NCBI RefSeq assembly: GCF_009720745.1
Contig: NZ_WNKX01000015.1
Span: 85,536-149,535 of the forward strand
Direction: 5' to 3'
Origin: Massilia eburnea
Lineage (GTDB): Bacteria; Pseudomonadota; Gammaproteobacteria; Burkholderiales; Burkholderiaceae_D
Length of the DNA: 64,000 bases
Every line of letters begins with the position of its first letter. Position 1 is the stretch's first letter. Shown piece by piece: positions 46,401 through 59,099 of this stretch. A model generated the notes under the pieces. It searched no databases. It saw only the letters and a list, made by a program, of their open reading frames with translations, and was not told where the DNA came from. The position numbers were made by a program, and so were the translations under genes.

Positions 46401-47017
46401 CCGGCTGCCTGAAACCGCTGCACGTGATCATTCCACAGGGTTCGATGCTCAACCCGCACTATCCCGCATCGGTTGTATCGGGCAATGTGGAAACGTCGAC
46501 CTGTATCACCAACGCCCTGTATGGCGCTCTGGGTGTGCAAGGCGCGTCGCAAGGCACGATGAACAACTTCACCTTTGGTAACGCCAAATACCAGTACTAC
46601 GAGACGATCAGCGGCGGGTCAGGCGCCGGCGACGGCTTCAATGGAACGGACGTGGTGCAGACCAATATGACCAACTCGCGCCTGACCGATCCGGAGATCC
46701 TGGAATTCCGCTTCCCCGTGCGGCTGGAGAGCTACGAAATCCGCCAGGGTTCAGGCGGCGCCGGGCGGTGGCACGGCGGTAATGGCGGCGTACGCAAGGT
46801 ACGCTTCCTGGAGCCGATGACGGCCGCCATCCTGTCCAATAATCGTGTTCATGCGCCGTTCGGCATGGCCGGCGGTGAGGCCGGCGCGCTGGGGCGCAAC
46901 ACGGTGCTGCGTGCGGATGGCACCATTGAACACCTGGGCCACATCGGCAAGACCGACATGCAGCCCGGCGATGTGTTCGTGATCGAGACGCCGGGCGGGG
47001 GCGGCTTTGGCGCTTAA
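43418..47017 (+). CDS. 5-oxoprolinase (ATP-hydrolysing), fused HyuA-HyuB type
   Basis: A 1199-residue enzyme that opens 5-oxo-L-proline to glutamate with ATP. The HyuA part has the start [20 protein letters not shown], the ATPase-fold motif [13 protein letters not shown] and [10 protein letters not shown]. The HyuB part runs from about 690 with [22 protein letters not shown] sequence (here [11 protein letters not shown]), [14 protein letters not shown] and the C-terminal [15 protein letters not shown] single fused chain is the eukaryote-like OPLAH arrangement; many bacteria use separate subunits or the unrelated PxpABC. The start at 43418 removes a long in-frame extension antisense to the NAD(P)HX gene. 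The 3' end overlaps the convergent regulator stop by three bases. Confidence 0.92.
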   Translation: MDWQFWIDRGGTFTDIVARRPDGSLTTHKLLSESPGQYRDAAVAGIRHLLGVASAGPIPVERVDAVKMGTTVATNALLERKGEPTVLAITRGFRDALRIAYQNRPRLFDRHIVLPELLYQRVVEIDERIGAHGEVVQALDAAAARAGLQAEYDRGLRSLAIVLMHGYRYTAHEAELARIAREIGYTQISVSHQVSPMMKLVARGDTTVVDAYLSPILRRYVDQVAAELPGVNLQFMQSSGGLTDARTFQGKDSILSGPAGGIVGMVRASRAAGFEKIIGFDMGGTSTDVSHFSGEFERVFETQVAGVRMRAPMMSIHTVAAGGGSVLHFDGSRFRVGPDSAGADPGPASYRRGGPLAVTDCNVMLGKIQPEFFPKLFGRDGAQALDSATVQQQFSAMAAEIEAATGAPSSPEQVAEGFIEIAVGNMANAIKQISVQRGHDVTEYALTSFGGAGGQHACLVADALGMKTVFIHSLAGVLSAYGMGLADQTAMRESAVEVRLAPEAVPALEARLQELGRAAVAELHAQAVAGERISVVRRVHLRYEGTDSALIVLFDSIEQMEAQFEAAYRKRFSFLMPAKALIVEAVSVEAIGKSDAPPEAPPQQAPRHAPLAPTQTVRMFSAGQWHDTGLFKRDATRIGDIINGPAIIAEANATTIVEPGWQAEVTPQDHLVLTRVEALPARRAIGTTADPVMLEIFNNLFMSIAEQMGLRLQNTAYSVNIKERLDFSCAIFDAEGNLIANAPHMPVHLGSMGESIKTVMRENAGKMHPGDVYMLNDPYNGGTHLPDVTVITPVFDEAGRDILFYVGSRGHHADIGGSTPGSMPPDSRTIEEEGVLINNFKLVDGAAGGQLRDAEARALLGSARYPARNPDQNMADFRAQVAANQKGVEELRKMVAHFGLDVVRAYMGHVQDNAEEAVRRVISALRNGSYELKLDNGAVINVAVRVNAAERSAEIDFSGTSGQLDNNFNAPSAVCMAAVLYVFRTLVNDDIPLNAGCLKPLHVIIPQGSMLNPHYPASVVSGNVETSTCITNALYGALGVQGASQGTMNNFTFGNAKYQYYETISGGSGAGDGFNGTDVVQTNMTNSRLTDPEILEFRFPVRLESYEIRQGSGGAGRWHGGNGGVRKVRFLEPMTAAILSNNRVHAPFGMAGGEAGALGRNTVLRADGTIEHLGHIGKTDMQPGDVFVIETPGGGGFGA

Positions 47018-48651
47018 GCGGTCGTCGAAATACCGTACTTGCGCTGGGTGCCCGAATACTGTTTGAGCAGGGCTTCCAGCGCCGGGCTGCCGGCATCCAG
47101 GCTGCGGATGCGGTCGATCAGCGCGGCCGCCTGGTCGCCAAGCGGCGCCTCCCAGCCCAGTTCGTCGAGTTGCCGGAGGATGGCCTGGACGGCCGGATAA
47201 AGCACTTTCAGATTGCCCGGCGTGCGGCGCAGGGCCTGGTGCAGCGTAGCGACGGCGGCGCGATGGTCTCCCTGTCGCGCCATGGCTTCGGCCTCGGTCA
47301 CCAGTTCCTGCATCACGCCATCAATCTTCTCGCCGACGCCGCGAGCGAGGTCGTGGCGGCCGGCCTTCTCGAACACGCTGACGGCTTCGTCCATCGTGAT
47401 CGGCTTTTCGTTGTCGTTCATCATATGCATGACGACATCGGCGGCATCCTTGTCCAGGCGATGCTTCAGGCAGGAGTTCACCAGCCCGATGCGCAGGCGG
47501 TTCGACAGGCCGCGCGCCATGCCGACCGCGGTCACCGCATTCGATAGTTCGGACGCAGCTTCGGTCGCATGGCCAGTCACGTCCAGCAGCATGGCGGAGG
47601 AAATGTGCTTGCAGACTTCGGTGTTGGCGCTGGAGCGCAGCGTACGCTCCATGTCGCGGATCACGCCGGAAGCCTGGCTGACATCGCCCTTGCGCACCAG
47701 CGCACGCACCAGGTTCACATGGTCCTCGGGATCGCGGAACTCGGAATAGCGCGCCTTGGTCACCACCTGCCGGAAGGCCTTCTCGGCGGCTGAAATGTCG
47801 CCGGTTCCATAGGCTACCTCGCCAAGGTGGCGCAGCCGTCCCACCATATTGGGCGAGATCGCTACCGCATCTTCGAGAATCTTCTTGGCCTGCTGCGATT
47901 GTCCCAGCGCCTCGTAAGACCGGGCCAGCAGGTCGTAAGCGCCCATCATATTGGGATTGTTTTCCAGCAGGCGCTCAAGGTTGGACATGGCGTCGCCATA
48001 GCGTTCCAGGCCGAACTGGCAGCGCGCCAGGCCCAGTTGCGCCCAGCCCAGCGGACGGGCGACGATCATCGCCTGGTAAATCATTTCCGCCTCCGCCAAT
48101 TCACCCAGCTCGTAATGGAGTTCGGCGCGCAGGCGCGCAAAGTCCGTGGCGTAGCGTGGGTTGCTGCGTTCCGCCTCCAGGGCCGCCGCGATGGCCTCGC
48201 GCGGCTGGCCCTGGGCAATCAACTGGTAAGCCGGCATGAATGCCGTGCGGCGCTCGACGGCGCGGCCAATGCGCTGCATCAGTGCGTCGACTGTGAAAGG
48301 CTTCAGCACATAGTCGGTCGGCGTCAGTTCGGCGGCGCCGATCACCTTGGTCTGCACCGCCTCCGAAGTCAGCATGATGAAGATGGTGGAGCGGTCGATC
48401 AGTTTGTTGTGGCGCAGGTCTTCCAGCAGTTGCTGGCCATCCTGGCCGCTGTCTTCGTTGCCGCTGCCAAGGTCGTATTCGCACAGGATCACGTCGAAAC
48501 GTTTATTGGTCAGCTGGCGGATCGCCGTCCCCGAGCTGACGGCATACTCGATCCGCGTGATCGAAGCCTGGTTCAGCATATTGTGCAGGTTGCCCCGCAT
48601 GGCCGGATTGGGGTCGATGATCAGGACCGACAGTTCACTATACGATTGCAT
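47014..48651 (-). CDS. REC-TPR protein with atypical receiver domain (paralog 1)
   Basis: A 545-residue protein with an N-terminal response-regulator receiver domain (about 1-125) and a long tetratricopeptide region (about 130-530). The receiver has acidic Asp13, Thr95 (FIMLTSEA) and Lys117 (YVLKPFT), but the phosphorylation position reads Glu58 (ILCEYDLG) instead of Asp. That may make it phosphorylation-independent. TPR units are recognised by repeats such as [14 protein letters not shown] and [16 protein letters not shown]. No DNA-binding domain is present, so it should act by protein contact. It follows its paralog by 12 bases in one operon. Confidence 0.87.
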   Translation of the reverse strand: MQSYSELSVLIIDPNPAMRGNLHNMLNQASITRIEYAVSSGTAIRQLTNKRFDVILCEYDLGSGNEDSGQDGQQLLEDLRHNKLIDRSTIFIMLTSEAVQTKVIGAAELTPTDYVLKPFTVDALMQRIGRAVERRTAFMPAYQLIAQGQPREAIAAALEAERSNPRYATDFARLRAELHYELGELAEAEMIYQAMIVARPLGWAQLGLARCQFGLERYGDAMSNLERLLENNPNMMGAYDLLARSYEALGQSQQAKKILEDAVAISPNMVGRLRHLGEVAYGTGDISAAEKAFRQVVTKARYSEFRDPEDHVNLVRALVRKGDVSQASGVIRDMERTLRSSANTEVCKHISSAMLLDVTGHATEAASELSNAVTAVGMARGLSNRLRIGLVNSCLKHRLDKDAADVVMHMMNDNEKPITMDEAVSVFEKAGRHDLARGVGEKIDGVMQELVTEAEAMARQGDHRAAVATLHQALRRTPGNLKVLYPAVQAILRQLDELGWEAPLGDQAAALIDRIRSLDAGSPALEALLKQYSGTQRKYGISTTA

Positions 48652-48663
48652 TGACTTCGTCTC

Positions 48664-50274
48664 TTATTGTTTGCCCCGCAGGGTCACATATTGTGATGAT
48701 AGCGCAGCCAGCATCGGATGTTGAGGGTCCGCCTTGCGGATACGCACCAGCAAAGCTGTGCATTGCTCGCCCAGGGCTGATTCCCAGCCGCTGTCGATCA
48801 TCAGGCGCAGCATGGCGGAGGCGAGGGCGGAGATCAGCCCGGCGTTTTCGGGGCGCCGCCGCACAGCCGCCTGCAGCACCTGGATGGCGCCGCGCTGGTC
48901 GCCCTGGCCGCTGCGGGCCGCTGCTTGGCGAACCAGGCTATCGAGGTAGCGCTCCACGCTGGCCCCCTCGTTTTGGGCCAGTTCCCCCCGGCCGGCACGC
49001 TTATAGACTTGCGTGAGGTCGGATTCGCTGACCCCGCTGCCCGGGTCGCCTGCCAGGCCATCCAGCAATTCCATGCCTAGCTCATCCATGCCGTGCTGCA
49101 GGCAATTTTGCGCCAGCCCCAGTTTAAAGCCGCTGGAAAGTGCCTTGGCCTCGCCTGCCGCCCGCACTGCATTGGCCAGTTCCGTGTGTGCCGCCTCCAT
49201 ATTGCCGTTCAGTTCCTGCAGCATGGCCGCGGAATAAGCTTTGCAGGCGTCGCTGGCCGGGCTGCTGCGCACGGAACGCTCCAGGTCGCGCAAGACATTG
49301 GCTACACCGGCCGCATCACCTTTCTGGACCAGGGTCCGCACCAGGTTCACGTGGTCTTCCGGATCGCGGAATTCGGAGTATTTGGACTTGGCGACCACCT
49401 GCCTGAAGCTTTTTTCCGCCGCTTCGATATCGCCGCCGTCAAGCGCCACCTGGCCCAAATGGCGCAGGCGGCGAACCATATGCGGCGAGATCGCGACTGC
49501 TGATTCCAGCGCAGCGCGCGCCTCTGCATCCTGTCCCAGCGCCTGCTGGGTTTGCGCCATCAGATCATAGGCAGCCATGAACTTCGGGTTGTCGTCGACC
49601 AGGGCCCGGAGTGTTTCCAACGCTTGCACGTAAGCGCCCCGCTGGTATTGGCAGCGCGCCAGGCCAAGCTGGGCCCAGCCGAGGGGGCGGATAGCCAGGA
49701 TTTCGCGGTAGAGGGATTCCGCCTGCGTCACTTCGCCCAGCGCCGTGTGCGCCTCTGCGCGCAGGCGGGCACATTCAGTGGCATAACGGGGATTGGCGGC
49801 GCCTGCGATTTCACTGGCCAGGATTGCTTCGCGCATGCGCCCCTGTTCCATCGCCCGGTGCACGGGCAGCAACGCGGTACGGCGGTCGACGGCGCGTGCG
49901 ATGCGCTGCGCCAGCACTTCGACCGTGAAGGGCTTGAGAATGTAGTCGGTCGGGGTCAGTTCCGCCGCACTGACAACCTTGCTGTATACGCCCTCCGTGG
50001 TCAACATGATGAAGATAGTGGAGGGCAAAACCAGCTGATGGTGGCGCAGATCGTCAAGGAGCTGCTGGCCATCCTGCCCCTGTTCAGTACCCAGGTCGTA
50101 TTCGCACAGTACAAGGTCGAACGCCTTCTTTTCGAGGTGGCGGATGGCAGTGGCTGCGCTGACGCCGTGCTCGATGCGGGTGATTCCCAATTGGCCCAGC
50201 ATATTGTGCAGGCCGCTGCGCATATGCTGGCTGGGATCGATTATCAGGACCGAAAGGCCGCTATATTCGTGCAT
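48664..50274 (-). CDS. REC-TPR protein with atypical receiver domain (paralog 2)
   Basis: A 536-residue paralog of the downstream gene with the same receiver plus TPR layout. Large blocks are identical between the two ([44 protein letters not shown]). The phosphorylation position is again Glu (Glu58), with Thr92 and Lys114 retained. I placed the start at 50274 (MHEYSGLSVLIID) because it aligns with the paralog start; the frame is open 150 bases further upstream into the purL promoter region. First gene of the two-gene operon, divergent from purL. Confidence 0.86.
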   Translation of the reverse strand: MHEYSGLSVLIIDPSQHMRSGLHNMLGQLGITRIEHGVSAATAIRHLEKKAFDLVLCEYDLGTEQGQDGQQLLDDLRHHQLVLPSTIFIMLTTEGVYSKVVSAAELTPTDYILKPFTVEVLAQRIARAVDRRTALLPVHRAMEQGRMREAILASEIAGAANPRYATECARLRAEAHTALGEVTQAESLYREILAIRPLGWAQLGLARCQYQRGAYVQALETLRALVDDNPKFMAAYDLMAQTQQALGQDAEARAALESAVAISPHMVRRLRHLGQVALDGGDIEAAEKSFRQVVAKSKYSEFRDPEDHVNLVRTLVQKGDAAGVANVLRDLERSVRSSPASDACKAYSAAMLQELNGNMEAAHTELANAVRAAGEAKALSSGFKLGLAQNCLQHGMDELGMELLDGLAGDPGSGVSESDLTQVYKRAGRGELAQNEGASVERYLDSLVRQAAARSGQGDQRGAIQVLQAAVRRRPENAGLISALASAMLRLMIDSGWESALGEQCTALLVRIRKADPQHPMLAALSSQYVTLRGKQ

Positions 50275-50353
50275 TTCCCGAGAATACCCCATGGACGGAC
50301 AAAAAACAGGCGCAAAGGCCATGAATGTTGCTTTCAAACCAATCACGTAAGGG

Positions 50354-50382
50354 TGGGAAGTGGTGCCCGAAACAAGTATAAT
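50354..50382 (+). promoter_or_regulatory. Possible purL promoter
   Basis: A perfect TATAAT at 50377-50382 lies 90 bp before the purL ATG. The -35 at the right distance (TGGGAA, 50354-50359) is poor, so activation or a different start is possible. Confidence 0.4.
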
Positions 50383-50471
50383 GTCGGCAAATCGAAATAC
50401 AGCAGGACCATTCAGCTCGTGCACAGTATTCCTTTAAACCGCAGCTACGCTGCATTCTTCACGCCTCCACT

Positions 50472-54515
<4,044 letters not shown>

Positions 54516-54524
54516 GCGCTTCGG

Positions 54525-55205
54525 CTAGGCCCGCCGGCGGCGGGCCACCATCAGGGCGGCCAGGCCGCCCAGCATCAATGCGGTCCCACCCGGGGCCGGC
54601 ACCTGGGCCGCGTCGGCGAAAGTAAAATCGTCCGCGACCCAATTTCCGCTTTGCTGGCCCAGTTCACGGCGATCAATGCGGTATCCTGTGATCTTGCCCA
54701 GCGACGCAAATATGCTGGTATCCACGAATGACAAAGGTTCCGGCAAGCCCGGATGACTTTCTGGCAAATCAAAGACTACCGAACCCAACTCAGTAGCGCC
54801 ATTCAGCGCCACAATCGTCACCTGGTCCGCGCCACCTTCGCCAAAGCCGTAATACTGATTGCGCCCGAACCATGCGCCGGTCAACACTTTGTCAGTGTTA
54901 ACTGTCATGCCAGTTGAACCGTCCTGGTTCGAAACGAAATAGTGTCCCGAATGCGGAATGCCAAACAGAGGACCGCCCGTTCCACCGACCCGGTATTCAT
55001 CGCCTACCACGCTGAAGCGGCTATCCCACGTTACTCCCTGGTAGAGCAGGCCATCCGCGCCATTGGTCCATTGCAACCCAGACGCGCTATCAAGCGCGGG
55101 AGGAGCGGATAGATTATCAAAAGTAGCGATCACGCCAGCCATGGCGGAGGATGCGGCGAGAAAAGTGCCGCAAACGATTAACTGCTTTAATGCGAGTTTA
55201 CTCAT
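54525..55205 (-). CDS. PEP-CTERM sorting domain protein A
   Basis: A 226-residue exported protein. Signal peptide about 1-23 (ends SSAMA). The C-terminal sorting signal is VPAPGGTALMLGGLAALMVA followed by RRRRA: a variant of the Pro-Glu-Pro motif, a helix and a basic tail, as recognised by exosortase. The middle is beta-rich with no enzyme motif and looks like an extracellular-matrix or surface protein. AGGAG lies at good distance before its ATG. Exosortase genes are outside the window. The 138-bp gap upstream is AT-rich, and I saw no clear sigma-54 element in it. Confidence 0.85.
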   Translation of the reverse strand: MSKLALKQLIVCGTFLAASSAMAGVIATFDNLSAPPALDSASGLQWTNGADGLLYQGVTWDSRFSVVGDEYRVGGTGGPLFGIPHSGHYFVSNQDGSTGMTVNTDKVLTGAWFGRNQYYGFGEGGADQVTIVALNGATELGSVVFDLPESHPGLPEPLSFVDTSIFASLGKITGYRIDRRELGQQSGNWVADDFTFADAAQVPAPGGTALMLGGLAALMVARRRRA

Positions 55206-55343
55206 CTACCAGTCTCCTTTTAGTTGTCACAAGTTTAACGTGATATTAAAAGGAGCGGCAATCGTGCAGATTTCTGTTGTTGTTTTCCAGTGTTAACTTG
55301 CACGCTAATATCTGGCGCGAGCACACCAGCTTCTGGCCTGACT

Positions 55344-56000
55344 CTAGGGTGAAAGGTGCTTTCCAGCCTCGCGCACGCTCAAATTCGATAAACGGGCGCG
55401 ATTTTCGCTGATAAAGCGTGCGACATTATCTGGAGCGTGCCGTGCATAATCCCGCAGCGCCCAGCCAATTGCTTTTTGAATGAAAAATTCATTTTCATGG
55501 CCGAGCGAAACCGAATAAGCAAACAATCGCCTTTCATCAGTTTTTGCTCGCCAGCCCAATTGGTGGAGCAGGGCAATCCTGCGCATCCAGAAATTGCCGT
55601 GCTGTAAAGCTTCGTCCATGCCCTGATGCTCAAAGCGCAATACGTCGCCGATCACGCCAGCCAAGCCATCGACCGAGTCCCACCATGACTTTTTGAGCAC
55701 AAGTGCCTGCAACTTCGGCAGGTCGTCCTGACTGAAGCTCTTCCAATGCATTGCCAGCAGGTCAATTGCCGCGTATTGGTATTCGCGTTCGGGCAGCGCC
55801 CAGAGCGCGTTCGCGCTGTCGAGCAATTCGGCGGCCGGCGCCCCCGCAAGTGCACGCAAAGGAATCTTGGTCGCCGCACGGCGTGCCGGAGTTGCAATGC
55901 CGAGGAATGGGAACTGGTCGCGCATATAAGCGCGCATGGCGGGCGCCCGCATGGGATCTGCCAAGGGCCTGAGCGCTGTGATGATGTCTTCTGTCGTCAT
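55344..56000 (-). CDS. DNA alkylation repair protein (AlkD-like glycosylase)
   Basis: A 218-residue HEAT-repeat DNA glycosylase that removes alkylated bases such as 7-methylguanine and 3-methyladenine. The active-site cluster SWWDSVDGLAG contains Trp107 and Asp111, equivalent to Trp109 and Asp113 of Bacillus AlkD by alignment of the motif. The helical repeat length is normal. Oddly, its ATG is only five bases from a strong terminator hairpin and has no Shine-Dalgarno, so expression may depend on read-through or an unusual leader. Confidence 0.88.
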   Translation of the reverse strand: MTTEDIITALRPLADPMRAPAMRAYMRDQFPFLGIATPARRAATKIPLRALAGAPAAELLDSANALWALPEREYQYAAIDLLAMHWKSFSQDDLPKLQALVLKKSWWDSVDGLAGVIGDVLRFEHQGMDEALQHGNFWMRRIALLHQLGWRAKTDERRLFAYSVSLGHENEFFIQKAIGWALRDYARHAPDNVARFISENRARLSNLSVREAGKHLSP

Positions 56001-56005
56001 ATGAA

Positions 56006-56029
56006 AAAAGCGCCCCGCAGGGCGCTTTT
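56006..56029 (-). terminator. Terminator of the parvulin operon
   Basis: AAAAGCGCCC (56006-56015), loop CGCA, GGGCGCTTTT (56020-56029). On the minus strand it ends in six T and lies 20 bp after the second parvulin gene, directly before the alkD-like ATG. Confidence 0.88.
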
Positions 56030-56048
56030 GCTTGGCAAATCCAGGAAA

Positions 56049-56825
56049 TTACTGCACCTTGGCCTTGGCCACCAGCTGGTCGCGGTAAGCGGCGACTTTA
56101 CGCTGGGTCAGGGATTCGGCGATCTGCGACTTGATTTCTTCCAGGGTTGGAACCTTGGCAGCGCGCGTGCCTTCCAGCTTGATCACATGGTAGCCAAATT
56201 GCGATTGCACTGGCTTGTCGGTGATCTGGCCGTCCTTCAGGGCCACCATGGCGTCAGCGAACGGTTTCACGTAGTTGCCTGGAGCTGCCCAGTCCAAGTC
56301 GCCGCCGTTGGCAGCCGAGCCTGGATCTTGCGAGGCCTTGGCCAGTTCTTCGAACTTGGCGCCGCCCTTCAGCTTGGCGATGATGTCGGTCGCTTCTTTC
56401 TCAGTCTTCACCAGGATGTGGCGGGCGTGATATTCCTTCTCGCCTTTGCCAGCCTTGAACTGGTCGTAAGCGGCTTTGATTTCAGCATCGCTCACTGGGT
56501 TCTTCTTGACGTAGTCAACCAGCAGGGCGCGGATGATGATGTCCTGGCGAGCCTGCTCCAGCGCATCCTTGACTTCCTTGTTGGCGGCGACGCCTTGCTT
56601 GGTGGCTTCCTGCATCAGCACTTCGCGGCCGATCAGCGACTTCTTGATCATTTCACGCAGCTGAGGGGAGTCAGGCTGGCCCTGGGCGGCGGCTTGCTTG
56701 ACGGCGGCTTCCATTTGGGCGGCTGGGATGGCTTTGCCGTTCACGGTTGCGACGTTCTGGGCGAAAGCAGGGGTTGCAGCAACTGCGATCAGGGCCAACA
56801 GCAGGGTAGCTGGTTTGAATTTCAT
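56049..56825 (-). CDS. Periplasmic parvulin-type peptidyl-prolyl isomerase (paralog 2)
   Basis: A 258-residue PpiC-family isomerase with a signal peptide (about 1-22, ATPAFAQ). An N-terminal SurA-like helical part is followed by the parvulin domain (about 130-225): YHARHILVKTE, ASQDPGSAANGGDLDWA and VQSQFGYHVIKLEG. It is a close paralog of the gene just upstream (about two thirds identical by eye), separated by 64 bp holding a hairpin. Role is probably folding of exported proteins. Confidence 0.92.
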   Translation of the reverse strand: MKFKPATLLLALIAVAATPAFAQNVATVNGKAIPAAQMEAAVKQAAAQGQPDSPQLREMIKKSLIGREVLMQEATKQGVAANKEVKDALEQARQDIIIRALLVDYVKKNPVSDAEIKAAYDQFKAGKGEKEYHARHILVKTEKEATDIIAKLKGGAKFEELAKASQDPGSAANGGDLDWAAPGNYVKPFADAMVALKDGQITDKPVQSQFGYHVIKLEGTRAAKVPTLEEIKSQIAESLTQRKVAAYRDQLVAKAKVQ

Positions 56826-56851
56826 CGAGTGATTCCTTAGTTAAAATAATT

Positions 56852-56872
56852 CCGGCGCCACTTGGGCGCCGG
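56852..56872 (-). terminator. Hairpin between the two parvulin genes
   Basis: CCGGCGCC (56852-56859), loop of 5, GGCGCCGG (56865-56872), followed on the minus strand by AATTATTTTAA. An attenuator or weak terminator that could lower expression of the second paralog. Confidence 0.55.
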
Positions 56873-56889
56873 ATCCGGTCCGTGAAGGA

Positions 56890-57669
56890 TTATTGTACTT
56901 TGGCTTTCTTAACCAGGGATTCCTGGTAGGACTGCAGTTTCGCGCGCATCAGGGAATCGGCGATACGTGGCTTCACTTCTTCCAGGGTTGGCAGCTTGAC
57001 TGGGCGGGTGTCTTCAACCTTGATCACGTGGAAGCCGCTTGGGGTCTGCACTGGCTTCTCGGTAACCTGGCCTTTTTGCAGCGAGGTGAAAGCGTCGGCG
57101 AAGACTTTAGGGAAGTTGGCTGGAGTGCCCCAGTCCAGGTCGCCGCCGTTGGCAGCGGAGCCGGTATCTTTGGAGTTCTTGGCCAGGTCTTCGAACTTGG
57201 CGCCAGCTTTCAGCTTGGCGATGATGTCGTTCGCTTCTTTCTCGGTTTCCACCAGGATGTGGCGCACGTGGTATTCCTTGTCGCCTTCAGCCGCAACGGC
57301 GCGGTCGTATTCTGCCTTGATCTCGGCATCGCCAACTGGGTTCTTCTTGATGTATTCAGCAGCCAGGGCGTTCAGCATGATGTCCTGACGTGCCTGTTCC
57401 AGGGCAGCGGTAACATCCTTGCTCTTGGAGAGGCCTTGCTTTTCGGCTTCCTGGATCATGACTTCGCGGCCGATCAGGGACTTCTTGATCATGTCGCGCA
57501 GTTGAGGGGTGTCTTGCTGCTGGCCTTGGGCAACGACTTGCTTGACCAGTGCGTCAACTTTAGCGGTCGGGATGGCTTTGCCATTGACCACGGCGGCGTT
57601 CTGGGCAAAAGCTGGAGCAGCGGCAACGGCGATAAGTGCGAGCAGCAAGCGGGCTGGCTTGAAAGTCAT
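56890..57669 (-). CDS. Periplasmic parvulin-type peptidyl-prolyl isomerase (paralog 1)
   Basis: A 259-residue PpiC-family isomerase with signal peptide (about 1-22, AAPAFAQ) and parvulin domain with YHVRHILVETE, NSKDTGSAANGGDLDWG and VQTPSGFHVIKVED. First of two tandem paralogs downstream of bolA. A TAGGA-like ribosome site precedes the ATG. Members near yciB-bolA in betaproteobacteria are typical PpiC genes; the duplication is the notable part. Confidence 0.92.
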   Translation of the reverse strand: MTFKPARLLLALIAVAAAPAFAQNAAVVNGKAIPTAKVDALVKQVVAQGQQQDTPQLRDMIKKSLIGREVMIQEAEKQGLSKSKDVTAALEQARQDIMLNALAAEYIKKNPVGDAEIKAEYDRAVAAEGDKEYHVRHILVETEKEANDIIAKLKAGAKFEDLAKNSKDTGSAANGGDLDWGTPANFPKVFADAFTSLQKGQVTEKPVQTPSGFHVIKVEDTRPVKLPTLEEVKPRIADSLMRAKLQSYQESLVKKAKVQ

Positions 57670-57791
57670 TTAGATTAATTCCTAACGGGAAAGTTTACTG
57701 AATTGCGGGGATTTTGGGGCGGTTCGCCGAGATGTCTCTACTATTCAACGATTGAGGTTCTTCTTTGATGTTCCCAAAAACTCCGCGCATA

Positions 57792-58064
57792 TCATACTTC
57801 GGACGGTGCCAGTGCGGTAATGGCCAATGCATGAATTTCTTTATGCATCATATCGTGCACGGAATCATACACCAGACGATGACGCATAACTAGTTTCAAA
57901 CCTTCGAATTTAGCAGAGACAATCTTGAGCCGGTAATGGCCCCCGCCAGAGGCCGCGCCGGCATGGCCGGCATGCAGCGCGGACTCATCATCCAGCGCTA
58001 CTTCCGAAGGGGAGAGCGATGCCTGCAGGCGTTCGCGAATCTTATCCAGGCGTGGATCACTCAT
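57792..58064 (-). CDS. bolA: BolA family protein
   Basis: A 90-residue stress-related protein that partners with monothiol glutaredoxins in iron-sulfur handling and cell-shape control. The conserved helix-turn region reads FEGLKLVMRHRLVYDSV and the invariant His is in HKEIHALAITAL. Its ATG overlaps the yciB stop (ATGA), indicating coupled translation. Confidence 0.93.
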   Translation of the reverse strand: MSDPRLDKIRERLQASLSPSEVALDDESALHAGHAGAASGGGHYRLKIVSAKFEGLKLVMRHRLVYDSVHDMMHKEIHALAITALAPSEV

Positions 58065-58690
58065 GCTTCATCCTTAATATGTTTAGAAAGGTAGAAAGCC
58101 TGGGCAATAAAGAACAGCAGCATCATTCCGGTCACGCCAAACGCCTTGAAATTGACCCATGCATCGTTGTCTGCCTTGAACAGGACGAATGCGACAAACA
58201 GGTTGATGAAGCCCAACACCAGCCAGAAGGTAATCCACATGAAATGCAGGCGGACCCACACATGTTCCGGCAGCTGCACCTGCTTTTCCATCGCCAGTCG
58301 GATCAGGTTTTTATCGAAGAAGCGGTAAGCAACCAGCATTGCTGTGGCGAGCGCCCAGTAAATAATCGTTGGCTTCCACTTGATGAAGTCATCGTCGTGG
58401 AAATAAATAGTCATGCCGCCAAATACGATAAACACCACTAGGGAAACCCATAGGGCGCCATCGACTTTCTTGCGGCGAATCAGTAAATAGAGAACCTGGG
58501 CGGCGGTGGCGAGAATGCCGACGATGGTCGCAACAACAATCGCTGCTTGCGAAGCGGGAATGGCGCCGCCCGACACGAGGCCGCTCAGGTGGCCATTCAA
58601 CATGGCGTGCGCAGCTTCCTGATGGCTGCCGGCAAATTTATAGCTGATGAAAAACAGTATCAGCGGGAATAAATCAAAAAGGATCTTCAT
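58061..58690 (-). CDS. yciB: Septation protein A / inner-membrane-spanning protein YciB
   Basis: A 209-residue protein with about five membrane helices, start MKILFDLFPLILFF and the internal DDFIKWKPTIIYWAL and WVNFKAFGVTGMM segments typical of the YciB/IspA family linked to envelope synthesis and division. The start at 58690 matches the family; the open frame reaches 58831 inside msrB. Four bases after msrB and overlapping bolA, so part of one operon. Confidence 0.94.
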   Translation of the reverse strand: MKILFDLFPLILFFISYKFAGSHQEAAHAMLNGHLSGLVSGGAIPASQAAIVVATIVGILATAAQVLYLLIRRKKVDGALWVSLVVFIVFGGMTIYFHDDDFIKWKPTIIYWALATAMLVAYRFFDKNLIRLAMEKQVQLPEHVWVRLHFMWITFWLVLGFINLFVAFVLFKADNDAWVNFKAFGVTGMMLLFFIAQAFYLSKHIKDEA

Positions 58691-58694
58691 ATTA

Positions 58695-59090
58695 TTAGGG
58701 CTTGGGTTCGAAGCGCAACGAAGCCGAATTGATGCAATAACGCAGTCCGGTCGGCGGCGGACCATCCGGGAAGACGTGGCCCAGGTGGGCATCACATACA
58801 GCACAGATGATTTCGGTGCGCAGCATACCATGCGAGCGGTCTGTTTTCTCTATGATATTCGCTGGATCGAGCGCCTTGAAGTAACTCGGCCAGCCGCAGC
58901 CGGAGTCGAATTTGGCATCTGATTCGAACAGGGGCGTGTTACAGCACACGCAGGTGTAAATGCCATGTTCATGATGGTCCCAGAATTTTCCCGTGAATGC
59001 GCGCTCGGTGGCGGCGTGGCGGGTCACCTGGTACTCCATCGGGTCGAGCAGGGCGCGCCACTCGGCGTCAGTCTTGACTACTTTTTCCAT
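58695..59090 (-). CDS. msrB: Peptide-methionine (R)-S-oxide reductase
   Basis: A 131-residue repair enzyme reducing methionine-R-sulfoxide. Structural zinc cysteines are Cys47 and Cys50 (TCVCC) and Cys96 and Cys99 (CAVC). Catalytic Cys119 lies in [12 protein letters not shown]. It is single-domain without MsrA and has no signal peptide, hence cytoplasmic. It lies nine bases after selO, whose product is also tied to redox stress. Confidence 0.95.
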   Translation of the reverse strand: MEKVVKTDAEWRALLDPMEYQVTRHAATERAFTGKFWDHHEHGIYTCVCCNTPLFESDAKFDSGCGWPSYFKALDPANIIEKTDRSHGMLRTEIICAVCDAHLGHVFPDGPPPTGLRYCINSASLRFEPKP

Positions 59091-59099
59091 TTTGCACCC

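Noticed and set aside
55206..55343. Sigma-54 or riboswitch element upstream of PEP-CTERM gene A
   Set aside because: I looked for GG-N10-GC on the minus strand and for the GEMM core and found neither.
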